Positions 1 to 11,674 of a DNA stretch of 64,000 nucleotides are shown in pieces. The position numbers were made by a program, and so were the translations under genes. The stretch is from the NCBI GenBank assembly GCA_033439765.1, contig JAULSN010000001.1, positions 6,014,001 through 6,078,000 on the forward strand. Direction: 5' to 3'. Each line of letters opens with the position of its first letter. The stretch's first letter is position 1. Under the pieces are notes generated by a model, which saw only the letters and a list, made by a program, of their open reading frames with translations, searched no databases and was not told the DNA's origin. The stretch is from Lasiosphaeria ovina (taxonomy: Eukaryota > Ascomycota > Sordariomycetes > Sordariales > Lasiosphaeriaceae).

Positions 1-607
1 GCTCCCTTGACTGGAGTTTTTGTTACTGAGCTTCAAGGCCAAGGTGAAAGACGGCCCCGCTTCTCCAAGTCCCGGGAGATCGGCGCAAGCCCGAGAGCTA
101 ATATGATTGGCTGCAGACCATCTGGCAGTGCCGCTTGGTGCCTGAGTTACCCCAATGTCTGAGGCAGGCTGCTGATTCTAGTCTGGGATGGATTGATTCA
201 ACCTTGCAGAACCGGCAAATTCGACCTGCGTCAGACGAAATCAGCAACTGAGCCAGCTATTTTACCTAATACACAACGCTGACATTGTATCGTTTGCCAA
301 CTTGCGTGAGAGCATTGCCTCTTGTCTTCTAGATTGGAGAAACAGCGCTGCCCCCAGCCATTTCCGCGCATTTCGTTCCTGCCGCAGCCCGGAGTTCCGC
401 TCCCAGACCAACTGCCCGACCCGAGCTCCGCGTTGTTGAAGGAGAACCTCGATCGCGTCAACAGCTTGAAGACATCGAGCCGAGGCCTATCGACCTCGCC
501 TCTAAACTCGAGATAGACATCGCGGCGAGATCGATTGCATGGTGCCAAATGGTGGCCCAGTCGCAAGAGAAACCACACCGAGAGGAGTTGCGACGCGCGT
601 TGAGTGA
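1..607. other. Upstream region of the VPS9/ankyrin gene
   Basis: No coding sequence could be supported here. The short open frames on both strands lack recognisable protein features and start codons in good context. The stretch presumably holds the promoter and 5' leader of the gene that starts at 608. A sequence resembling an intron 3' end (TCTTCTAG near 325-332) might mark a 5'-UTR intron, but no donor can be assigned. Confidence 0.4.
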
Positions 608-3600
608 ATGCAACCTCTAAACCCATTCCTCGCCGCCTTCTCCAAGAGCCCCTTCCTCGTCCAGTGCTCGCCGGCCCAACAGCACATTCTGCTCGTCCCC
701 TGTACCGATGTCCTCCTAGACTCCCGCGACACCGAGACCGGCGCGCCGCTGCTGGCCTCGATAGCCTCCGAAGAATTCTTGGGAAGCCATGTGCTGCGCA
801 TTCCCGCACCAAAGGCGCACGTCGCGGGAGGGAGGGATGTCGCGCAGAACCTGCGTGAGATGAGAGGCAAGCCGAAGGTCTACAACACCCTCAACGGCAG
901 GAGCATTGTTATCAAGGATAACTACCTGTATACCAACAAGGGTACGCGCTGGGCAACTTTCCCACTCCCCCTCCCCCCTCCACCCGCTCTCGGCCCAGGA
1001 CACGCCGCTAATCAGTACTTTTTTCCTTTTACTTTCTAGGATTCAAGGCGCTGGCCCAATCCAGCCTGCTGAACGATGCCGTATGGTACCCCGACACCCT
1101 CGATCCGAGGGCCTTTCTGGTCTACTATATATCGCGCCCACTGGTTGGATCATGGGACGAGGTCAAGGTCGCGCCAGCCATACTCCCCCCATCGCCGAGA
1201 ATAAGACTCAGCCCCCCGCAAAATGTTGCCTCCGAGTCGAGCGAGTCTGCCGGGCTCCCGCGGAAAAAGGATATCAAGAGCTTTCACGAGCTCCTCAACA
1301 ATTTCCCCGTTATTGCCAAGCAGATGCAGGCGGGCTTGGAGAAGCTTTTGCGCGAGTTCACTGTGGTGTTTGAGCGGCCTTTGCCTCCGCCACCGTCTGC
1401 TGTGGATATCCCGGACCCCGAGCCTGCGGGCCCGATAGCAAGCGCCATGATCAGGGCCAGGTCCAACAGCACCGGGAGTCCGGGCGCCACGAGGGGAACG
1501 GCCAATGGACACCGGGTTGTCGAGAACTTTTTTGCCGAGGACGACGAGGACGTCATGAGGGCTTCGCTGGAAACGGCCGTAACCGCCGCCATAGACCTGT
1601 TTCAGAGTGTCGACAAACACCAGCTGTCGCTGCTCGGGGCGACAACTGAGCTGACCGGCCCCGTTGTCGAGCGACTGATCGAGCGCTATATCACGGAGAA
1701 CGTGCATCACCTGTTATTCCCACGACTGGCGGCTCTTCGGCGGCCAGACGACCTCGAGTTGGAGGCAAAAATACGGCAAATGGACTTTATTGACATCTCT
1801 CAACTGGGTATCCTCATTGATGGGGGGTCCCAGGGAAAGCGGGACGTTCTCTCGCGGCTAGGACGCGCCGTTGAAGAGTTCCGAAGAATGCCCAACGCTA
1901 CCTGCCCGCAAGAAATGATGGAGATACTCTTGTCCACAACAAAGGCGGCGACCCATTTCACCGATGCACCGACGCCGGGACAACCGAAAGCTCAGACGTC
2001 TGAGAAACCCATCATGACTATCAACGCAGATACCCTGGTGTCCCTTCTGTTATATGTTGTGATAAAGGCACAGACTAAACATCTCCAAGCACGACTCACA
2101 TACATCCGTCATTTCATCTTCATAGACGATGTGGATAGTGGCGAGATTGGATATGCCCTTAGCACATTCGAGGCTGTTCTCTCTTATCTCGACCGTGAGT
2201 CTGGGGGCCTTCGGAGAGCTAGCCGACGGAACAAGGCTCTGTGGGATGCTGTGTCGAGAGGCGACATGCCCGAGCTCAAGAACATTATGGAGCCAGACTC
2301 GCCCTGGGCAGAGGAAGATGATTTTGCCGTCGAGTCTACTCCGTCTTCCAGGAGGGCGTCCTCCAGCGGCTGGAGTTTCACAAATGGAGCGTCCAGGCGG
2401 TCGTCATCTGCCTTTACTGTCTCTGAGAGGTTCTCGCTAGGATCTGGACTCGGTCATGTGTTCCCGTTCCAGAACGAAGATGGAGACAGGGGCAATGGCG
2501 GCAAAGACGAGTCTCCGCCGCCGCCATTCAAAAGAATTAAAAAGGTGTCGATGGAGACTAGGAGCATGTCTATCGGTTCCGAAATCTCATTCCGGTCGAT
2601 GCCGGCGAGTATCGGCACATTTGCCAGTGGGGTCGAGGGAGACACATCGATTGAGCGACTCTCACAAACACAAGACGCTTTTGGGGAATCGGTACCCATG
2701 ATGGCCATCCAAAACCAGCGGTTAGAAATCCTAAAGTATCTCCTGTCGCTCAAGCAATACTACTCGGCCGAGGTCCTCCTCGACGACCAAAACAACGAAG
2801 GCACCACCCTGCTCAGCGCGGCTGTTCAGCTGGGTCAGCCCGACATTGTCAACGTGGTTCTTGACATTCTCTTGGAATCAACCGACGACGATAGGATGCG
2901 CGATTACCTCACGATTCAAGACACCCGCGGGCGCAGCGCGGCTCACTACATATTTCATGCTCCGTTCTTAATAAAGAGAATTGGCAAACTGCTGCCATGG
3001 CGGCAAAAGGACAAAAACGGACAGACACCCTTGTTTGCGCTATGCCGGTCCTATGACCATCCTCGCTACCACAGCATGGTGGAGGAGGGACTGGAGGCGG
3101 CAACCAAGACACAGGCGGACGGCCAACCGCTTCACCTCGATGACCACGTGGACGCCAAAGGGAACACTCTGCTACATATTGTCAACGACGCCAAGCTGGC
3201 ACTGCGGATTCTCCAGTGCTGTGATGTTGACGTCAATGCGACAAACGAAAAGAGGTTCACGGCGTTGATGGTGGCCAGTAAATATGGCCGCTTCGACATG
3301 GTGCGGGTGCTGTTTAGCGACCCCCGCGTCGACGTCACTGCGAGGGAGCTGCGAGGGCTGACCGCCGTAGAGCTAGCCAAGGACGACGAGCTCCGCAACA
3401 AAATCGACGACCTGGTTCTCTTCTCCCTGATCCCAGGTCCCGATTCACGCACGACGGGTGTCGTCCGGTCCTATTTCGTGGAAGACGCCTCGATCCGCTT
3501 TGTGCTCAAGTCCGGAGCACCTGTCGACAAACAGAGCTATGCCGTTACGACTTGCCGGCGTTCTCTGACCGACTTTGAGCACCTCGCAAAGCTGCTCCAA

Positions 3601-4863
3601 ATGGAGAACCCGGCCTCGTGGATACCGTCGCTCTCAGATCTACGCTCACCCACGCAGATCCCGTCCAAACCAAGCAGGGCGGTGCTCAAGGACCTCCAGG
3701 TGCGGATGGACTGGTTTCTGCGTGTTCTGTTGTCTCACCCCACCTTTGCAACACACGAGATGTTGTGGGAGTTCTTCCTGGTGCCCGACCTGCAGCTCGA
3801 CACGATGGCCGAGCGCAGCAAGCTCAAGGCAGATGCGCTCGCTGAAAAGGTGCACGACGAGCTAGAGCCAGTCGAGGACCTCAAGGAAGTGGAGCAGTTT
3901 GTTGACTATGCCCGCGACATGGTCCGCAGCGTGCATTTTTCGACAAGAAGTGTCGCAAGGCGGGCAAACGTAATGGGGAACGCTGCCAGTGGTAAGTTTG
4001 GAGCAAATAGTCCATTCGGGGGGAGGGAAGGAGGGGCAGTTGCCAGACAGAACCGCCTTGCGCTAACAACAATTATAGATCTATACGATGCTTCACAGAT
4101 GCTCACCAGAGCGCTCGGCGCGCTGCCCTTCTTGCCCCCGTCACATAGTTCAGCCTTTGACACCTATGTGCGGAGTCTGGCGCCTTCCCAGTCCTCACCC
4201 TACGCCCTCTTCTTCACCACGTTTCTCGCTCTATATGGCAACGTAGAGGCCATCCTCAAAGCACTTGCACGGCCGCCGCAAACCATCGCTAAGATCATAG
4301 GAATCCGCCGCGAGGTCGAGCGTGGCTACAGCTCTCTCAACCGGTCGTCGCGATGGCCGCTGGGCCTTCTCGACGACACGCGGCAGCGACTCAACGAAGA
4401 GCGCGAGGAGAAGACGCGTCGTCACGAGGTCGAGGCGGAGCTGCTCAGCAAGGAACTCAGGTATACCCAGCAGACTGTGGCGCTGGAGCTCGCCGGGTGG
4501 CGAGACATGCACGAGAAGATGGGCCGCAAGGCCATCAAAGACCTGGCCAAGGGAATGCTCATTGCCGAGAAGGTGCGGCTGGACGGACTGCAGCGTGCAC
4601 TCAGGAAGGTGAGGGATTCTGCGGCTGCAACAGCACCGGCCGAGGCCGAGGAGCCTGTGGTGGACGGCACGCTCCAAGACGCTGGGGGAGAGCAGACCCA
4701 TGCAGGCTCCTTGCTCCCTTCTTCCGTTGCAACAGACGAGGCCGGAGGCCGCCAGAGCGGGACAACAAAAGGAATGGCAGAACTGCTCACCGACACACCG
4801 CTCCCAGCGGATGGCGAAACGCCCGGCACTGGCGAGGAGGCCAGCAGTGGCCTTGCGGCGTAG
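608..4863 (+). CDS. VPS9-domain, ankyrin-repeat, PX-like endosomal protein (Vrl1/VARP-type)
   Basis: Model: exons 608-941, 1040-3991, 4079-4863, giving 1356 aa. Both introns have GT-AG ends and branch-like CTAAT/CTAAC. The second intron is 87 bp, in frame and stop-free, so a naive ORF reads through it. A VPS9 guanine-exchange domain lies at about residues 310-490, with the helix NADTLVSLLLYVVIKAQ and the motif GYALSTFEAVLSYL. Ankyrin-type repeats follow at about 690-900 (GNTLLHIV, TALMVASKYGRFDMVRVLF), then a PX-like segment at about 918-1030 and a charged coiled coil near the C-terminus. This order matches fungal Vrl1, the VPS9 subunit of the VINE endosomal coat, and resembles animal VARP. 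By family, it should activate Rab5/Vps21-type GTPases on endosomes. The domain calls come from sequence; the Vrl1 assignment is by architecture. ATG 608 starts a plausible conserved N-terminus. Confidence 0.85.
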
Positions 4864-7561
4864 GGGGCGCGTGTGTGAGACGAGGCGCCCTCGAAAAACG
4901 AGCGGGATATCGGATCTACGCGGGAACGAAAGCCCCTCAAAAAATAAGATATCGGCGATTAACCTGTTGGGCGGGAGGGGGGAAGGGGCCGCGTGGCTCA
5001 GCTGGGCCGGCCGAGACGAGGCCCGGCGTATGGCGCCTGGAATAACCCACATTGTACACATACTGTCTGCTTCTTGTTTAGCTTGCTTGCCTTGTTCTTT
5101 GTCCCCCTTTTGCCTTCACTGACGGCATGAGGTCCTCGAAGATCTTGTTTTTTCGACACATGCAGATAATACACTTATCCAGGCTAGCTGACCGGCTGGT
5201 CTGTCTGTTTGGGTGGTTGGTAATCGGTTGGACTAGTGTTCTGTAACTTTACTTCTTCTTTTTTGCTTCGGGAGACAGCAGAAACCTTTGGATGGAAACT
5301 GGGACTGGGGGTTTCTAGGTAGGAAGGTAGGTAGGATGAAACACGACGAGATAGACTCGTTCTTTTTTTTTCTGGGCCGGCTTTACGAATACAACCTAAT
5401 ATTATAATACCGATCTTGTACCGACGAATGTGTATGTGTCTATGTGAGTGAGTGAGTGAGACTATGGGTGAGACAGAGACAGAGACGGACGGACACGAGA
5501 GACAAAGGAGAGAAACACGAGAGTTTGAATCTTGCTTCTTTTCTTGGAGGCGGGAGGGTTACCCTGCAGCGGTTTGAAATGGTAGACTGCACTGCAGAAT
5601 GCACGATGAATCCGGGCTGGGAAAACGGGTCGCAGGAGGGTTGAGGAGGAAGTCCAAAGTTCCGAACAAGACGCAGTGGCAGACCGCAAGGTCGGCAGAT
5701 TGACATGACTCAAGAAGAAGGTGAGTGCTTCATCAGCCCGGGGAGGAAAAGAGCGGTCAGTTGCCATTTTCGATGGGTCACCTACCTAGGTAAGTAACTC
5801 TGTCTCTCGGAGTTGCGGATACAACGTCGTCTCAAGTCTCAACCCAAACAACTGACTGACTGACTTGTCGGCTCACCGAGTAAACACCTAGGTAGGTCTG
5901 GGGCCACAAATAGTACAAGGTACGAATACGTAGTAACAACAACAAATGCATGATGGAAACAAAACAAAAAGCTTGGTACTGTGAGTCACCCTCGCCTCGA
6001 TGGAGACAAAGAAACGAAACGAAACAAGGCAGCTTGCTGCTAGGCTAGGCCAGGCCAGGAAAGCCAACACATGAAACAACAAACCGACCGGAGTCCCGTC
6101 GGCGGGCATCATCGACACATTTTTTCCCCCTCTCTCTTCCGGGAATGGGTCGCATCAAAGGAAGAAAAAAGAGTCATAATTCCCAAAAGAAGGAATCGTT
6201 CACGGCAATCAGAGTCCCAAAGCGCAAGGTAGAGTCAAGAGAGAAAGTGGGGTGGCATGTCATCGGAGCGCTACGAACCAATCGACACGAATGCGACGGG
6301 TCGAACGTCGTCGGGCGTCGCGCCGCCATTGGCCAGGCCCCCCCGGACGCGCCGCATGAAGAGCTGCCGAGAGCGCCAGCGAATCGAGATCTGGCGTTGC
6401 AATGCGCGCCGGGGGGCCGGGGAATGGATTGACAGGGGGGCGCCCGGACTCCCGTCGTTTTCGCGCCAGGTCGCGCCGCCGCGCTGGGCCTTTTGATCTT
6501 CGTTAACTGCTCGTGGGGTGAAAACTGGATGGACGGGTCGTCTTCCACGGCTTTTCCAAAGAAGCTCATCATCGGTCCCGGCAAATTCTCTTCCCCTCCT
6601 TCAGACTCAAAACAGTGGAACAGGGTAACTTCAAACCTGAGGCTTGCCGCTCTCACACAACAGAGAATGTTGCACAGCCACATCCGTCCCAGGTTGACGG
6701 GCGCTTAAGCCGAGCGAGATTCCAGATTGCGGCAAGACGAGACAGGCTGACGGCCGATTGATTGCCGGCCCTCTAACAATTTCAGTAGCCGCCAGTCTCT
6801 TATTCAAATTTCCAACGCGGCGGGAAGTTGGAACCGACGGGCGGCTGTTTTGTGTTGCCCCCTTCCGTCCGTCGACCCGCTGGCAGTGAAGTCCATGGCA
6901 GCTGTCAAGTTAGACGACTGACTGTTAACGCCAAGCACGGCATCACAGCCCACCCCTTTAACAACACCACTGGCAATCTTTTGTATGCGAAACTCGCAAC
7001 CGCTGGCTGGCGGCGGGAGGGGCCGGGTCGAGTCGAGTCGAGGCCTTGCCCTTGAGGCTTTTGGTCGCCTAGGTAGGTACCTGAGGCGGGAAGCGCCCGC
7101 GCCTCTCTCGGTCCGCGCTTCCCTTCCCCCAGGCCCTTCCCAGCGCCTAACCACTATCCGCAACCGTAACCAAAGCTTGTTTACACAGCAGGAATGGGCC
7201 GCCGGGCCCCTTCGTGGTGCCAATCTACGGCACATATTAAAGTTGGGACGCCGGCAGCCGGGCTACCTACGAGGCCCAACTGCTGGCGGGTGCGACCTTC
7301 AATCTCACCGCTAAGACACGGCAATTTCAGTAACCGCTCGCTTCGTTCCTCTCTCCCATCTAACGCTGTACGTCTTGTCTATTTGCCGACTCCTTCGTGT
7401 AAAATACACGCGGGCGAGTATCATCATCAGCCCGACCAGGGGCCCCCCGAAAAGGCTCCGGCTCCCGGTCCCAACGGCAGCGTTGGACGGCGCCGGGAGA
7501 GACGATCCTGGGCTGCGAGAGAGACGGCTGTCTCTATTTTTGGCGTCGTCATCTGACCTTT

Positions 7562-7599
<38 letters not shown>

Positions 7600-9830
7600 G
7601 CTAGCCCAGGTCCACCCAAGATTTGCAAATTGTAGAAAGACGCACAAGACGGCAAACTCGCAGCATGGAATTTCGCTTGCGGCGGTCGAGGCCATGGGCG
7701 AGCAGCATAAGCTGGATTAATTAACAGGCAAGTAACAACCAGACGCTGGACGACGGCGGCAGATGGATGGATGCCCAACTCTGCGAGCGGGAAAGCAAGC
7801 ATGCGTTGTCTTGGGTTTGAGTCTGGAGAATATGCAATGCAGGCATAGTCAAAGCATGATGAGTTGTTTGCGGGGAAGACTTTGGCCTGATGAAAATCCA
7901 GGGCTTTCGAAGAAAGAAAGTGAAAGCCACATCCCGTGGCGTACACCTTCGGTTGGCTTGGGGATCTGTTACATCCGCAGGTCGCACACTCGCGAGTCTA
8001 GAAGCCCGTCCCGACTCCCGTGCAGTTTTCGTCGCGGCCTTACGGATCAGGCGTGCAGAGAATGCAGGGAAAACGTGCGAGTCCGTCGTTGTCGTGGCTC
8101 GAGTCGCCAAAAAGCGGGGGCTGTGGATATCCGAGAGTGTGGCATCGTGGCGGCACCGCACCCGTGGACCGTGAACCGTGACCGTGAACCGTTGGGCGCG
8201 CAGAGAGTCGCGACGGGAGCTTTGCTCTCTTCGTCCCACTGGGATTGATTGACACGGCACCCCACCTTTCCCGCTCCCCACACCCGCGTTTGGCGCCTCG
8301 TCCCACCACAAAAAGCGGTCGAAAGGTGGGACGGACGCTAGATAAACTGGGGCTGCCGTTGCGGGCTCTCTTGGTTGCAACTGCAAACAGCCACTCACAA
8401 CGCACGCAAGCTTGCTGGACATGCGAAGCCATGTGTCTAAATATGACTCATAGACGCCCGCATGGCGGTTTGCATGGGCAGTTGCTCCGGGGCCAATCGC
8501 GGCGCCGCATCGTGCATCGACTGCTCAAGTCTCAGGGAGTAGGGCCACTTCTCTTGTCATCTGCTTCGTCGTTTGAGGTTTGTCTCCCACTCCCGCTCAG
8601 CAGTTGCAGCAGCAGCAGGTGTGTGTGAGTTGTCGGTTTTTTCGTGGGGAGGGGGAAAGAGCGAGTCTGAGGTTGCTGCTGGAAGAACAAGGACGAGAAA
8701 GGAGCTTGGGCCAACTGCGCTTTCAAGGTCTTCTTGTTTACCCGAAAGGGAAAGCCCGCACTGGCCCAAACACCACTTGCACTTGCACCTGCACCAGACT
8801 GACGACTTCTGTTTGCCTGCTCTCCGTTCTTTTCTTCCAATCTGCTGAGCTAATTAAATTGGCAGTCTCTGGCTCTAGCCTGCCTCTTTTTTTAATTACT
8901 CGTTGTGTCGAGGCAGAGCAAGTGCTCTTGCTAATTTGCCATGCCATGCTCTCTCTGCCGTCTGACGCTGCAGAGCCGCCGAAGCCAACCGGCGGCGAGT
9001 AGGTACGTACTCACTCCCGCGCTTCTCGGATGTCTGAAAGCAACCTCTTACATGGCTGGGCTCCTCCATCGGGCCCTGCTTGACGTCGAGCGACATGAGG
9101 GGTCTTCGGTGGGCGCCATCGTCTCCGCGTTTCAGGTTTCCTATTTTCATCCACACCCCCAGTTGGTACGTACATCTACATCGTACATACCTCTGGTTGC
9201 AGCTCTAGGGTGGAGGCTCTCTCTTTAGTGTACATACCTTGGGCAGGGTACGTACCGAACGATGGATGATGCCCGTCGGTTTCTTCTCGCGCGGCATCCA
9301 TCTGCCCAAGCCTAGCCAAGCCAAGCCCAAAGACAGACACGCTTCGCGGTTGTCACCCTCCATCGCCAGATGTCGCGCCCCGGAAACCAGTGCCTTGCCC
9401 GCGACTCGATCCATGCATCGTGGGTCCGCTGCCGTCCGGCCACCTATGGCCTATGGACCTCTGCGCTTCCGGCAACCCTCTGGCGGGCGAGGATAAGTAT
9501 AGCCTCTCTCCCTCGTCTCATATGTCCAAGTTGTTCATTCTCAAACATCGCCTTCTCTATCCTGTCCTGTCCTCTCATCCCTTCCTCTACCCCAACATAT
9601 CAACAAGATCTCTCGGGCAGAGGTCAGTCAGGTTAAGAATCGCCGACGACAGTAACACCGCGCCGCCACTCTGTTCTCCGTCTCTCCTACCCTCTCTTAT
9701 TCCATCTCGTCGCTATAAGCCAAACCGGAGCCGGCCTCCCTTGTTGTCCTCCCGGATATTGCTGTGCTCTAATCTATAATCTGCTGTGCCGTGTGTCGTA
9801 GTCGACACACTGCCTTGACCAGTCTTCATC
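4864..9830. other. 5-kb gene-free region between convergently unrelated genes
   Basis: Nearly 5 kb without a supportable gene. Open frames up to 233 codons occur on both strands, but they are low-complexity, carry no family motif and overlap one another in several frames. The first 200-500 bp should be the 3' UTR of the VPS9 gene. Pyrimidine-rich sequence at 9500-9830 fits a promoter and leader of the gene at 9831. Between them are a (TC)17 microsatellite (7564-7597) and several copies of the TAGGTAGGT/ACCTAGGT motif (5781-5794, 5886-5897, 7067-7081). It may be a long regulatory region or hold a non-coding RNA; sequence alone does not decide. Confidence 0.6.
7564..7597. repeat. (TC)17 dinucleotide microsatellite
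   Basis: Uninterrupted TC dinucleotide run in the middle of the gene-free region. It also resembles the CT-rich tracts seen in fungal promoters, but no transcript start is evident beside it. Confidence 0.95.
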
Positions 9831-11674
9831 ATGTCCACGTAAGTCTAAGCCCTGTTCGGCTCCCTTTCCTCGTGTCGTGTGTTGTGAGCTGACCGAATTT
9901 CTCCCTACCCAGTCTGGCAGCGGATGTTACGTTTGACTTCACTTTCCCACCATGCGATCCCACTACCCCTCCGAGCTTTACTTTTGATCCGTCTCTGCTT
10001 GAGATCCCCTACAACCCTGGCCACGCTCGCTCCAGTTCGCATGGATCCGTTTACTCCTTCGAGTCGTCGCCCTCCGACTCGGTCGCCGCTCCCAGCACTC
10101 GCCGGACGACGCCCGCCCGCTCCCCCATCCGCACTCACGGCCCGCTGCTCCTCCCCAAGATCCGCAGCCAGGACCAGGCCTTCACGCCCTCGTGCCTTGC
10201 TGCCCCTGCTCCCAAGCGTGCCCGCACCATTCCGGCTCCTGTTGCCCGCAAGAGCAGTGCCTTCCGCCCCTCGCACGCCCGCAGCTTCACCAACCCCGAG
10301 ACCATCCCCTATTCCGCCGCCGTATCTTTCACCGACGACAGCAGCAACTTTCTTTGCTCGCCCGTGAGCTTTTCCCAAGGCTCTGCCGGCCACTCCCGCC
10401 GCGCCTCCACGTGCAGCCTGGACAATGTCACGCTCGAGAAGTACGGCTTCCCGACCTACCGCCAGATGCCCTCGTATGTGCCCACCGCCCGGTCCAGCTG
10501 CAGCCCGACCCCCCCGCCGCAGCCGCAGCAGCTCCAGGCCCACCTTTCCCAGCCCGACCAGTTCCTCTTCCCCCAGCAGTATGTGCCGCGCGCTCCCTCG
10601 CCGCTGGCCGCTGCCGCCGCCATCACGCCCGATCTGACGCCCTCCACTACTCTCTATTCTTACCTCACCTCGTCGAACCCGGCGCCGTCGCTGGTCCGCA
10701 CCATCTCGTTCCCCTTGCGGGACCCTCACATCAAGAACTTCTGGTGGGACGTTCGTCAGATCCGCCCCTGGAGCAATTTCAATGCCTCGGCCATTCTGGC
10801 AATGCCCGGCGCTTCGGCCTGCCTCTCTATGCCCGTGTCCACGGCGCTCCTGCCTAGCCCAATGGCCACCCAGAGGCATCCCGAGACCGAGTCTGCCCTA
10901 CACTCCATCTATGCCTCGTACTACCTCCCCAAGCTCAACAATGCCCTAGCCCTCTCATCCCAGCAACCGCTGCAGCTCTCCGTTCCCTCGAAGAGCGCAG
11001 TGGCCGCCCTGTCCCCCAATAATTCAAGCATGGCAACCGACTGCATGTTCGTGGCCAATGTCGCGGGCGAGTCCGCCTCTGCGGCTGCCATCTTTGGTGG
11101 CAAGCCGACGGCGCGCGTCGTCGGGCTCGTGAAGAGCTTCGACCGCTTCAACACGGGCATGCGCGTCGAGGGCAATGTCAAGCGGGTCGAGTACCTCCGC
11201 GGACTTGCACACCTCCACCACGCCATGCGCGAGCACGGCTGCCGCTACGGTTTCATCCTCACCGAGATTGAGATGGTGTTTGTGCGCAACGGTGGCGACG
11301 GCACCCCGCACTTTGGTTATCTCGAGGTCGGCAGCGTGCAGCTCGCGGCCGCCGCCCCTGAGGGTGACGCCCTCGATGGCGCTGGTGTCCCCGCCGACGC
11401 CGAGCAGGTCCAGCTTACCGCGTGCCTGGCGCTCTGGGGTCTGTGCATGCTGGCGGGCGATGAGCCTATGAACGGTCATGCCCACTGGCGCGCTGACATT
11501 GGTGCCCCTGCCGAGGGCACTCGCCGCAAGGCTCTGCCTCGCGATGACTGGATGCCCCAGCCCCAGCTGGCCGAGAAGCGCGAGGCGAAGCGCTCTCGCG
11601 GCTGGGTTTGGCCCGAGGATGCCATCGGCCGAAAGGAGCTCGGCAAGCGCGGCGTCCGGTACGGCGCTTGCTGA
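9831..11674 (+). CDS. Conserved-looking uncharacterised protein with disordered N-terminus
   Basis: Model: exon 1 9831-9838 (MST plus two bases of codon three), intron 9839-9912 (GTAAGT to CAG, branch CTGAC), exon 2 9913-11674; 589 aa. The tiny first exon is inferred because the long frame has no ATG before 10364, yet it stays open and protein-like back to the acceptor at 9912. Residues 1-250 are rich in Ser, Pro and Thr and probably disordered. The C-terminal half is a compact alpha/beta region with phrases such as RYGFILTEIEMVFVR and LTACLALWGLCMLAGDEP, ending in a basic tail with GWVWPEDAIGRKELGKRG. I do not recognise a characterised family. The FILTEIEMVFVR strand faintly recalls PD-(D/E)XK nuclease-like folds, but catalytic residues could not be assigned. 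Codon use resembles neighbouring genes. The very long upstream region suggests regulated expression. Confidence 0.8.

Noticed and set aside
4231..5061. 276-codon minus-strand frame
   Set aside because: Antisense to the coiled-coil end of the VPS9/ankyrin gene, with no protein-like features.
7721..8422. 233-codon minus-strand frame in the 5-kb gap
   Set aside because: Random-looking composition, overlapped by frames on the other strand, and no splice or family evidence.
9905..10879. 324-codon minus-strand open frame
   Set aside because: It lies antisense to the exon at 9913-11674; high GC at third positions opens the opposite frame. It reads as Arg/Gly-rich sequence without motifs.
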